DNA from: Hassallia byssoidea VB512170
Lineage (GTDB): Bacteria; Cyanobacteriota; Cyanobacteriia; Cyanobacteriales; Nostocaceae
DNA: 40,558 bases
Direction: 5' to 3'
Assembly: GCF_000817785.2 (NCBI RefSeq)
Contig: NZ_JTCM02000057.1
Location: 1-40,558, forward strand
Both the position numbers and the translations under genes were made by a program. The notes beneath the pieces were generated by a model. The model did no database searches and was not told where the DNA came from. It was given only the letters and a program-made list of their open reading frames with translations. This document shows, in pieces, positions 8,978-16,704 of the stretch. Numbering within the stretch: position 1 is the stretch's first letter; every line of letters starts with the position of its first letter.

Positions 8978-10171
8978 ATGAAAATTTTTGCAATATCATT
9001 CATAGCAGCTCTTACTGGTTCTGATTTTTGGAAGCTCATTTTTAGTGCAGACATCTCTATCGTCAACACACCGATACCGCTGTTCAAAATAGTTTTTGTC
9101 GTCATTGTCCTCACACTTACCCTAGCGTTAAAACAAGTTTTCTCCGAAATTATCATTCGTAGAATCGAGCGTCTGACTAGCAAAACGCAAACCACCTTTG
9201 ACGATGAGTTAGTCGAGATTATCAAGCAACCTTTAAACTGGCTGATTGTTATCGGTGGACTGTGGATAGTGCAGCTAATTCTGGCAGAAAATTTCGGAAC
9301 AGAATTGAACGAAAAAGTAGAAGGGATTCTTAGGTTTGGTGCTTACGCTACCTTCGCCTTTATAGTTTACCGTGCCGCTCCTGTGTTGGGAGAGGTGCTG
9401 AAACAATTGGCGCTGAAAAGTGAAACCGAGTTAGACGATTTGCTCGTGCCTTATCTGCCGAAATTGTTTCAGGTGCTGGCGATCGCTATTATCTTGCTCA
9501 AAGCAAGTGAGGTGTTTTTGGGTGCATCAGCAGGCGCACTCATCGGGTTGATTGGTGGAGCGGGTGTTGCGATCGGTTTGTTATTGAAAGACCTGTTCTA
9601 TGACTTGTGTTGTACCATCATTATCTACGTAGATAATCTGTTTCGACCCGGCGACCAAGTGACGATGCATGGAGTAGAGGGTTTAATTAAAGTGGAAAAT
9701 GTTGGACTGCGAAGTACAACCCTTCGTATACTGACCAGAAACACTATCCAAAAAGTGCCGAATTCTAAAATGATTAATGGAGTAGTGGAAAATTGGTTCC
9801 AACCGATAGGAAATGATAATTCAATAGGTATCAACTTAACCCTAAAAATTGATGGTATTTCAGCAGAAAAAACCGAAAAATTTTGTATTGGTCTTCGAGA
9901 AATTCCCAAGTCAATTGATATCTTGACGGAAAAGTTTTTTATTTAGTTTAGCGAACTAAATCAAAATTCTCGTGTGATTAAAATTCGGGTTTTTGCTAAT
10001 ACTAATGGTAATTCCCAATTATACTTTGATACCATCGAAAAAGTAAACCTAGCGATACTGACTTTACTGGAGAAAGAGCAGATTAATCAATTCTCTTATT
10101 ATCCGGTGCAACTCCAAACTAACCTTGGAGAAGCTCAAAATATTTATGATTACGCTCCCATTAATAGGTAA
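8978..10171 (+). pseudogene. MscS-family mechanosensitive channel, interrupted by in-frame TAG
   Basis: The reading frame from the ATG at 8978 encodes a small-conductance mechanosensitive channel. Membrane helices occur near the N-terminus, at about 80-130 and at about 165-200. The glycine/alanine-rich pore helix GALIGLIGGAGVAIGLLLKD precedes the beta domain (DNLFRPGDQV, LRSTTLRI, VPNSKMINGVVENW). A single TAG at 9944-9946 stops it after 322 aa. The same frame then stays open to the TAA at 10169-10171 and encodes the expected C-terminal cytoplasmic segment (SRVIKIRVFANTNGN, then YFDTIEKVNLAIL). No frameshift is needed: one sense-to-stop change explains the break, giving 397 codons without the stop. 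The truncated product keeps the pore and most of the beta domain, so partial function, readthrough or a sequencing error are alternatives. Confidence 0.85.
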
Positions 10172-10286
10172 AAAGTGAAGAGCCTTCTTTCTTTTACCTT
10201 TTGCAGCAACGCCCACTTTCAATCCAAAACCTGCCTTGAATCTAACTTTTCTCAAGTATTTTCGCTTTTCTGCACACAACATAAAT

Positions 10287-11924
10287 ATGAGTTTCAGCAG
10301 ACCTTGGCAGATTGTCATCAGCTTATACCTTTTCCACTTCTTCCAAGTTACTCCCGTACTTGCCGAGCAGTTGACGCTATCAGATCAATTCCCAGATTCT
10401 ACTATTGCTGAAATGCCTACTCTCAACCAAGTAACCAGTGTTGATCAATTGACTGATGTGCAACCAACAGATTGGGCATTTCAAGCACTGCAATCTTTAA
10501 TTGAGCGACATAGGTGTATTACAGGTTATTCAGATAGCACTTTTCGTGGTAGCCGTGCTTTAACTCGTTATGAATTTACAGATATTTTAAATTCTTGCTT
10601 GAATCGCCTCAACGAACTGATGGCAACTAAACTTGCCGACCAACTAACTCAAGAGGATTTATTTATAGTACAAAAACTACAAGAAGAGTTCGCTGAAGAA
10701 TTGACAACTTTGCGAGTCAGAATAGATACTCTGGAAGCTCGCACTACTCAGCTAGAAGCCAATCAGTTTTCTACAACTACAAAGCTATCAGGTCAAGTCA
10801 TCTTTGCAGTAAATGGAGGAGCATTTGAGGGCGATGGCGCAGGGCGCCCGCTTCGCGATGCTCCTTTAGGAGCCGCCAAGGGCGATCGCATTGTCAGCCC
10901 CACAGGTGCAGAGATCGCTCTTAACGACCCAAATATTGCCAGCCTTTACCGTGTTGTCTTGGATTTAGACACCAGTTTTCATGGTAGCGATCGCCTAAAA
11001 ATTCGTCTTGAGACTGGCAGCAACGGTAGTCGTGATAACGCGGCTGGGGTTTTAGAGCCTTTTTTTGGCAGTGTTTTAGACTTTTCAGTGAAACCACCTA
11101 GCGATGGCAATATTGGCGTAGGTAGGCTGTATTACACTTTCCATCCAATTCAAGATTTTACAGTCTCTTTTGGTTCTAATATTCGTACTACAGACTATGT
11201 GGATCGCAACAGTCACGCCAATCTCAATTTCCGAGACTTTGCCACCCAAGCATTTATCAACAACTTTATTCTCTTGCCTATCAATGGACCGAGTACTGGA
11301 GCAGCACTTGATTGGAAACCTAAAGCCACACCTTTTAGGATACGTGCTGTTTACGCAGCAGCAGATGCACAAAATCCTCGCAATCAAGGGCAAATTAGAG
11401 GTTTATCCACGTTTATTCCACTGCTTTACTCTAACAATGCAGGCGATCGCGGTTTATTCGGTGATACTTACCAAGGTATAGTTGAATTTGAATATGCTCC
11501 TGACAAAGCTTTTGCTCTACGCCTCCAGTACACTGGGGGGCAAATGTTGAGTAACCGCTTTGATGTATTTGGGGTTAATTTTGAATTGGCACTTTCAGAT
11601 AAGTTGGCGGTTTTTGGTCGTTATGGCTACGGTGATTACAGTAACACTACCTTCGGCGATCTCAATCCTCAATACTGGATGGCGGGTGTTGCATTCCGAG
11701 ACTTATTGAAGCCGGGAGCAATAGCCGGTATTGCAGCCGGTCAGCCCTTTATTGAAGGTAATATTGGCAACGCTACTCAAACTAACTTTGAAGCATTTTA
11801 TAACCTCCCGATTAACGATCGTATTCGGGTGACACCTCTAATTCAAGTGATTACCAATGCTGCCAATCAAAATACTAACGGCACTATTATGACAGGGACG
11901 CTAAGAACAGTCTTTTCTTTTTAA
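10287..11924 (+). CDS. SLH-domain outer-membrane porin (OprB type)
   Basis: This is a cyanobacterial outer-membrane porin of the SLH/OprB (putative iron-uptake porin) family. From the ATG at 10287 it is 545 aa; a TTG at 10236 only adds residues before a good signal peptide (about 1-28, ending PVLAEQ). One SLH domain (about 48-112: LTDVQPTDWAFQALQSLIER, then ITGYSDSTFRGSRALTRYEF) should bind peptidoglycan. A coiled-coil linker (about 120-160) and a beta-barrel ending in the aromatic VFSF follow. Residues about 184-203 (GDGAGRPLRDAPLGAAKGDR) come from a palindromic repeat inserted in frame. It would let small solutes or iron cross the outer membrane. It lies 115 bases after the broken channel gene and 65 bases before the cyclase gene. 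Confidence 0.93.
   Translation: MSFSRPWQIVISLYLFHFFQVTPVLAEQLTLSDQFPDSTIAEMPTLNQVTSVDQLTDVQPTDWAFQALQSLIERHRCITGYSDSTFRGSRALTRYEFTDILNSCLNRLNELMATKLADQLTQEDLFIVQKLQEEFAEELTTLRVRIDTLEARTTQLEANQFSTTTKLSGQVIFAVNGGAFEGDGAGRPLRDAPLGAAKGDRIVSPTGAEIALNDPNIASLYRVVLDLDTSFHGSDRLKIRLETGSNGSRDNAAGVLEPFFGSVLDFSVKPPSDGNIGVGRLYYTFHPIQDFTVSFGSNIRTTDYVDRNSHANLNFRDFATQAFINNFILLPINGPSTGAALDWKPKATPFRIRAVYAAADAQNPRNQGQIRGLSTFIPLLYSNNAGDRGLFGDTYQGIVEFEYAPDKAFALRLQYTGGQMLSNRFDVFGVNFELALSDKLAVFGRYGYGDYSNTTFGDLNPQYWMAGVAFRDLLKPGAIAGIAAGQPFIEGNIGNATQTNFEAFYNLPINDRIRVTPLIQVITNAANQNTNGTIMTGTLRTVFSF
10838..10893 (+). repeat. Palindromic repeat inside the porin gene
   Basis: A GC-rich block contains the hairpin gctcct-tt-aggagc (10860-10873) and ends in a HIP1-like gggcgatcgc. 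Its composition differs from the surrounding gene, and it encodes a charged, glycine-rich loop. It reads through in frame, probably in a surface or periplasmic loop of the barrel. Confidence 0.6.
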
Positions 11925-11989
11925 CCAAATACAATATATCCAAATGTCTAAAGTCCAGAAATAACACAAAGAATATCAATAAAATTTAT

Positions 11990-14134
11990 ATGCAAATACT
12001 TAATCAATTAAGTATAAAAACAAAACTTATAGTCATGTTGCTGGTAATCAGCCTTTGCACTATGCTGGCAAGCACCTTTACATGCTCTACTGCTGGTAGG
12101 TCTCTTCTGACGGAAAGGGTCTTCAATCAATTAACCAGCCTGCGTTCCGCCAAAACTTATCAAATCGAAGATTATTTTGAAAACCTTTACATCCATAGCC
12201 AAACTTTAAGCGAAGACCTGACAGTGCTTGGCGCGATGCAGGAGTTTCAGACAACTTACCGCGAACTGGAAAAATCAACAGTACCAGCGGATTTTGACAA
12301 AAAAATTGATACCTACTACCAAACACAATTTCTCCCCAAACTGGCGCGAACTAGCGAGGGTTCGCCCGTTGTCGCATCTTACACGCCAAAAACAGTTCCT
12401 GCCCGTTACCTACAATACTACTACACCGTCGCTAACCCCAACCCCGTTGGTAAAAAACTTCTCCTTGACGACCCAGGCGATCGCAGTGACTACAGCCGCG
12501 TTCACGCCCGCTACCACCCGATTTTTCGCAATATAGTGCAAAAATACGGTTACTACGATATGTTTTTAATCGAACCCGCAGGAACCGTTGTCTACACAGT
12601 TTTTAAAGAAACCGATTTTACCACAAACTTCACTAACGGACCCTACAAAGAGAGTAACTTAGCAGAAGCGATCGCCGCCGCACGACAAGCAAACGGAAAA
12701 GGCTACGTGAAAATAGTAGATTTTAAACCGTACAGCCCTTCTGGGAGTGCGCCTGCCGCTTTTATCGCTACCCCAATCTTTAACAACTCCCAATTCATTG
12801 GTATTTTGGCGTTCCAGCTTCCGGTTGACAAAATTAACAATGTGATGACTGGTAACAAACAGTGGAAACAAAATGGTCTGGGCAATTCAGGAGAAACTTA
12901 TCTAGTCGGGTCAGATTATCTCATGCGTTCTGCGTCTCGTTTCCAAATTGAAGACCCAAAAGGTCATGCAAAAACTCTCCGTTCTATCGGTACTGATGAA
13001 AAGACCATCAACAAAATCAAAGAGTTTAATACTACAATTCTTTTACAACAAGTACAAACAAAAGCAGTAAAAGAAGCGTTGTTTGGCAAACAGGGCACGC
13101 AGGTAATCGATGATTATCGTAATATTCCAGTTTTAAGTTCTTATGCTCCACTAGATATTGAAGGATTGAGGTGGGCTATCTTGGCGGAGATAGATGTTTC
13201 TGAAGCTTATGCCCCAATTCATTCGTTTGAAAAAACAGTTTTGATTGGGGCTACTTTAATCATTGCCCTAATCACGCTTGTTGCCATGTGGCTGACCGCA
13301 ATTTTTGTCAAACCAATCAATACTTTAATCAAAAGCGCTCGCAAGGTGGGAGCCGGAGAATTTGACGCGGTTGTGAAATCCGGTTCGCAAGATGAATTTG
13401 GAGAGTTGGCTAAATCATTTAACCAAACGATAGACAGCCTTCGCGCCGAAACTCAACTCATCGATCGCCAAAATCGCTCTAATGAAGCATTAGTCTTAAG
13501 TATATTTAGTCCCGCGATCGCTAAACGCCTTAAAGACGGAGAGAGAGAAATTGCCGATCAGATTTCTAATGTCTCGGTTTTGTTTTCCGACCTCCACCGA
13601 TTCACCAGGCTTTCTCAAACGATGTCTGCTCAAGAAGTTGTTGCCCTGCTGAATGAACTAGTAACTAACTTCGATGAAATGACAGATAAATACGGTTTGG
13701 AGAAAATTAAAACTATTGGTGACGGTTACATGGCTGTATGCGGGTTGAGTGTGCCGCGTTTGGATCATGATAAACGCACGGTAGATTTTGCTTTGGAAAT
13801 GCAGGCGTTTGTCCGCCGATTTAATTATGAAAAAGGCTTGCATTTAGATGTGGAAATCGGCATCAATTCCGGAGATGTGGTTGCAGGTGTGATTGGCAAA
13901 AATAAATTGCTCTACGACGTTTGGGGGGATACTGTAAATATTGCCAATCGGTTGAAGTCTGCTTGTCCGGTAGGAGGAATTTTAGTTTCTCAAAATATAT
14001 GCGATCGCCTGCGCGATATCTACGATTTTGAATTCTTTGGTGAAATTCAAGAACCTGGAAAAGAAAAGCTAGTGGGTTGGCAACTCAAAAGTTCTCAGCT
14101 TCAAGTAAGTGTTCAAGAAGAAGAATATGAATAA
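11990..14134 (+). CDS. Membrane class III adenylate cyclase with extracytoplasmic sensor
   Basis: The 714-aa receptor-type cyclase has TM1 (about 12-33), a large extracytoplasmic sensor (about 34-410, Cache-like with LIEPAGTVVYTVFK and FIGILAFQLPVDKI), TM2 (about 417-440), HAMP (about 441-495) and a class III catalytic domain (about 525-690). Metal-binding aspartates are D534 (VLFSDLHRF) and D578 (TIGDGYM). Adenine-specifying residues are K574 (EKIKTIGD) and D643 (YDVWGD). Transition-state residues are N650 and R654 (VNIANR). The complete set predicts a homodimeric cAMP-making enzyme rather than a guanylate cyclase. Its stop overlaps the start of the next gene by 8 bases, implying translational coupling. 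The ligand sensed is unknown. Confidence 0.95.
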   Translation: MQILNQLSIKTKLIVMLLVISLCTMLASTFTCSTAGRSLLTERVFNQLTSLRSAKTYQIEDYFENLYIHSQTLSEDLTVLGAMQEFQTTYRELEKSTVPADFDKKIDTYYQTQFLPKLARTSEGSPVVASYTPKTVPARYLQYYYTVANPNPVGKKLLLDDPGDRSDYSRVHARYHPIFRNIVQKYGYYDMFLIEPAGTVVYTVFKETDFTTNFTNGPYKESNLAEAIAAARQANGKGYVKIVDFKPYSPSGSAPAAFIATPIFNNSQFIGILAFQLPVDKINNVMTGNKQWKQNGLGNSGETYLVGSDYLMRSASRFQIEDPKGHAKTLRSIGTDEKTINKIKEFNTTILLQQVQTKAVKEALFGKQGTQVIDDYRNIPVLSSYAPLDIEGLRWAILAEIDVSEAYAPIHSFEKTVLIGATLIIALITLVAMWLTAIFVKPINTLIKSARKVGAGEFDAVVKSGSQDEFGELAKSFNQTIDSLRAETQLIDRQNRSNEALVLSIFSPAIAKRLKDGEREIADQISNVSVLFSDLHRFTRLSQTMSAQEVVALLNELVTNFDEMTDKYGLEKIKTIGDGYMAVCGLSVPRLDHDKRTVDFALEMQAFVRRFNYEKGLHLDVEIGINSGDVVAGVIGKNKLLYDVWGDTVNIANRLKSACPVGGILVSQNICDRLRDIYDFEFFGEIQEPGKEKLVGWQLKSSQLQVSVQEEEYE

Positions 14135-15629
14135 TTTCAGCTTTTCAAACAACTGGCATACTTGGGCGGTAATTGTCGGATTAGGGTTCCCACTCCTGGT
14201 AGTTTTACTAGGAGAAATTATTTATCATCTAAAAAGGCGCGGTAGACCGCTGGCGGCTACTCTGCGGGTTGTGAAAAACCTCGTTTTGCCCGTGTTAATG
14301 CTGATGCTTTTAATCAGGAATGTCTTAAAAGTTGACGTAAACGGGAATTTTGCCAAGCTCGTTGAAACGCTGTTTTGGATATCTGTTATCTACGCTTCTC
14401 TCTCGCTATTTAATGTAATTTTGTTTGAAGAAGCGGAGGCGAATACATGGCGGGCAAGGATGCCCAAACTGCTGATCGACCTTTCGAGGTTGTTTTTGGT
14501 GCTAGTAGGTAGTGCGATCGTGCTGGCGGCGGTGTGGGGTGCAGATTTGGCGGGTCTGGCTACGGGATTGGGCGTTAGCTCGATTGTGATTGGTTTGGCG
14601 CTTCAGGACACATTGGGTAGCATCATGTCTGGGATTGCGCTGCTTCTGGAACGCCCCTTCAGCGTGGGTGATTGGTTGCGCGTTGGCAATAGCGAAGACC
14701 AAATCATTGAAGGGCAAGTAATTGATATTAATTGGCGATCTGTTCGCTTGCTAACTCTCCAGCGCCAGATAATTATCGTTCCCCATCAATTCATTGGCAA
14801 AGAAATAATCCATAATTACAGCCAACCAGAACGCATTTATAACCAACGCATCAATATTGGCTTCTCCTACGATAGCCCCCCTAACGTCGTGAAGCAGGTA
14901 CTACAAAGTACAGCTTTGGCTACACAGGGCATATTAGCTCAACCCGAACCAGAGAGCAAAACCACATCCTATGATGAGACGGCAATTATCTATGAAGTGG
15001 AGTTCTTTATCGAAAATTTTGAGGATATGGAGCAGATACTTGATAGATTTATGACGCGAATCTGGTACGCAGCGCAGCGAAACAACCTGACGCTATATCG
15101 CTACCGATACGAGTATGCTGTGGAAACTGCTGATAAGGCAGATAGCGCTGCAAGTAAGTTAAGTCAGTTGCACTCAATTCCCGGATTTATGCCTTTAACT
15201 AGAGAGCAGAAAAATTTGGATGACTTAGCGAAGGGAACTATTGTACAACAGTTCGGTGCGGGCGAGAAAGTTATCCGGCAGGGCGAGCCTGGTAATGCTT
15301 TGTATATTATCATTGCGGGTCAGGCTCTAGTCACCGTCACCAACGAGTTTGGCAAGGAATTGGAGGTAATGACTATCTTGCGTGGTGAGTTCTTTGGCGA
15401 GATGGCACTGTTTACTGGGGAACCAAGTCCGGTATCAATCAAAGCAGTTGACGATTTGCAAGTTCTTGTCATGTACTCAGATTCTGTAAATACGATGATT
15501 TCACGTCAACCAAGCTTGGGACGTGAGATAGGTAAAATTATCGAAGCGCGAAGCAAAGCGGTAAGTATGGCTCAACAAACAGATGTTTCGTCCAATGCTG
15601 AGGTTGAAACTATTAGGAATTGGAAGTAA
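14127..15629 (+). CDS. MscS channel with C-terminal cyclic-nucleotide-binding domain
   Basis: This 500-aa protein has the layout of bacterial cyclic-nucleotide-gated (bCNG) channels, a branch of the MscS superfamily. It has four membrane segments in the first 190 residues, the MscS pore and beta domain (GLATGLGVSSIVIGLALQD, LLERPFSVGDW, VDINWRSVRLL), then a cNMP-binding domain at about 370-480 (FGAGEKVIRQGEPGNALYII, FGEMALFTGEPS). The start is the ATG at 14127 inside the cyclase stop (overlap ATGAATAA); a TTG at 14109 is less likely. In the phosphate-binding cassette the expected Arg is Ser434 (GEPSPVSIKA), so cAMP affinity may be weak or the ligand different. Pairing with an adenylate cyclase suggests that the cyclase product or the membrane state controls the channel. 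Confidence 0.93.
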   Translation: MNNFSFSNNWHTWAVIVGLGFPLLVVLLGEIIYHLKRRGRPLAATLRVVKNLVLPVLMLMLLIRNVLKVDVNGNFAKLVETLFWISVIYASLSLFNVILFEEAEANTWRARMPKLLIDLSRLFLVLVGSAIVLAAVWGADLAGLATGLGVSSIVIGLALQDTLGSIMSGIALLLERPFSVGDWLRVGNSEDQIIEGQVIDINWRSVRLLTLQRQIIIVPHQFIGKEIIHNYSQPERIYNQRINIGFSYDSPPNVVKQVLQSTALATQGILAQPEPESKTTSYDETAIIYEVEFFIENFEDMEQILDRFMTRIWYAAQRNNLTLYRYRYEYAVETADKADSAASKLSQLHSIPGFMPLTREQKNLDDLAKGTIVQQFGAGEKVIRQGEPGNALYIIIAGQALVTVTNEFGKELEVMTILRGEFFGEMALFTGEPSPVSIKAVDDLQVLVMYSDSVNTMISRQPSLGREIGKIIEARSKAVSMAQQTDVSSNAEVETIRNWK

Positions 15630-15684
15630 ATTGATATCAAATGAAGTCAGAAGAAAGGGAACCCCATATTAAAAAGATTGAAAT

Positions 15685-15750
15685 ATGCGTAACATTGAAA
15701 GTATTGTCCAGTTAACTAATAAAGAACTTGTGAGGAAGGGATACCAATGA
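15685..15750 (+). CDS. 21-aa ORF coupled to the downstream gene
   Basis: The ORF MRNIESIVQLTNKELVRKGYQ ends with TGA in the overlap ATGA, whose ATG starts the 105-aa gene. The sequence gaggaaggg near its 3' end could serve as the ribosome-binding site for that gene. It may be a short leader peptide that opens the downstream start, a real microprotein or chance. No known family is recognised. Confidence 0.35.
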   Translation: MRNIESIVQLTNKELVRKGYQ

Positions 15751-16064
15751 AGTTAGATAAATTCGTCCTGGCACAAAATATGGCTTTTCTGATATCGATT
15801 CCACCAGAAAGCAATTTAGCAAAATTACTTTCCTTTTGTTTGGCGACAAAGGCAAGAGTTAATACTTCAGGAACAGAAATCTTGAAGATAACCTGTGAAC
15901 TAATGGAAAACCCATCAAATTTGCCTTATTGGACTCAAGACGTGATGGGACTTGATTTAGATTACAGTAGTGAGGAGTGGAAAGCTTTGGGAGAGATGGG
16001 TATAAAAGATGCAGCAGAATTTATGGCTAAGATCGGGCAAGAATTGGATTCTTTGAATTTGTAA
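15747..16064 (+). CDS. Unknown 105-aa cytosolic protein
   Basis: I do not recognise this gene. The 105-aa product starts at the ATG at 15747 (behind gaggaaggg) and has no signal peptide or clear membrane segment. It looks mixed alpha-helical, with an acidic C-terminal half (DLDYSSEEWKALGEMGIKD) and two cysteines (about 30 and 50). Its N-terminus MKLDKFVLA recurs almost exactly in a 16-codon ORF at 31969-32019 (MLMQLDKFVLALSSIT), so a partial copy or related leader exists elsewhere in the window. It lies between the cNMP channel gene and two globin genes on the same strand. Confidence 0.6.
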   Translation: MKLDKFVLAQNMAFLISIPPESNLAKLLSFCLATKARVNTSGTEILKITCELMENPSNLPYWTQDVMGLDLDYSSEEWKALGEMGIKDAAEFMAKIGQELDSLNL

Positions 16065-16148
16065 TATCAAGCTGTGGCTGAAGCAAAGAAACTCTCAGTT
16101 TCAAAACATATCGAAAGCATTCATCATCACCGGATAGTTAAAAAACCC

Positions 16149-16160
16149 TGTCTTTAGACA
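16149..16160 (+). promoter_or_regulatory. Leader hairpin upstream of the single globin gene
   Basis: The small hairpin tgtct-tt-agaca lies in the block 16141-16160, which matches the leader of the next globin gene (16652-16671) at 16 of 20 bases. Both blocks end 33-34 bases before the ATG. The conservation may be a shared control element or simply a trace of gene duplication. Confidence 0.4.
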
Positions 16161-16194
16161 AGCGATCGTCAACTTTCAACAGAGGAACAAAATT

Positions 16195-16623
16195 ATGTCT
16201 TTAAATGTTGAACTTTTAGAACAAAGTTTCGAGCAAATCAAACCTCGCGCTAATGATTTCGTAGCTAGCTTCTACGAAAACCTGTTTGCAACTCACCCGG
16301 AAGTAAAACCGCTGTTTGCCCACACTAACATGGTAGAACAACGGAAACATCTCATAGCTGCTCTGGTCTTAGTGATACAAAATCTCCGTAAACCAGAGGT
16401 TTTAGGGTCAGCTCTCAAAACTTTAGGAGCCAAACACGTTGGATATGGGACAATTCCCGAACATTACCCCGCAGTTGGAGAAGCATTGTTGACGACTTTT
16501 GAGCAGTATCTCCATCAAGATTGGACTCCTGAGGTAAAGCAAGCCTGGGTCGATGCCTTAACAGCAATTACTGCTTTGATGTTAAAAGGTGCAGGAGAAG
16601 ATTATGCACTCTTAACTGTGTAA
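16195..16623 (+). CDS. Single-domain globin (flavohemoglobin/VHb-like)
   Basis: This 142-aa protein covers one 3-on-3 globin fold of the flavohemoglobin/Vitreoscilla hemoglobin type, without the reductase domain. Visible are the B-helix Tyr in FVASFYENLF, the CD-corner Phe in VKPLF, the proximal (F8) heme ligand His81 in GAKHVGYG, and the downstream HYPAVGEALL. It probably binds O2 or NO, either as a sensor subunit or for detoxification. The next gene, 81 bases downstream, carries two closely similar globin domains on a membrane protein, so this free globin may be its partner, its paralogue or the duplication donor. The start is the ATG at 16195 after gaggaac. Confidence 0.92.
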   Translation: MSLNVELLEQSFEQIKPRANDFVASFYENLFATHPEVKPLFAHTNMVEQRKHLIAALVLVIQNLRKPEVLGSALKTLGAKHVGYGTIPEHYPAVGEALLTTFEQYLHQDWTPEVKQAWVDALTAITALMLKGAGEDYALLTV

Positions 16624-16656
16624 AAAGCATTAGTAAGCGCTGGTAAATCCAGAAAG

Positions 16657-16674
16657 CCCTGTGTTTATACAGGG
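16657..16674 (+). terminator. Hairpin between the two globin genes
   Basis: The stem ccctgt / acaggg has a 6-base loop and is followed by tagttt, 34 bases after the first globin stop and 30 bases before the second ATG. It could be a weak terminator, a processing site or a leader hairpin. The related hairpin upstream of the first globin gene favours a leader role. Confidence 0.4.
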
Positions 16675-16704
16675 TAGTTTCAGCTTTTAAGTCAGGCAAG
16701 AAAT

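Noticed and set aside
14109-14126. TTG start for the cNMP-MscS channel
   Set aside because: The ATG at 14127 overlapping the cyclase stop is the stronger start, and the extra residues (MFKKKN) add no feature.
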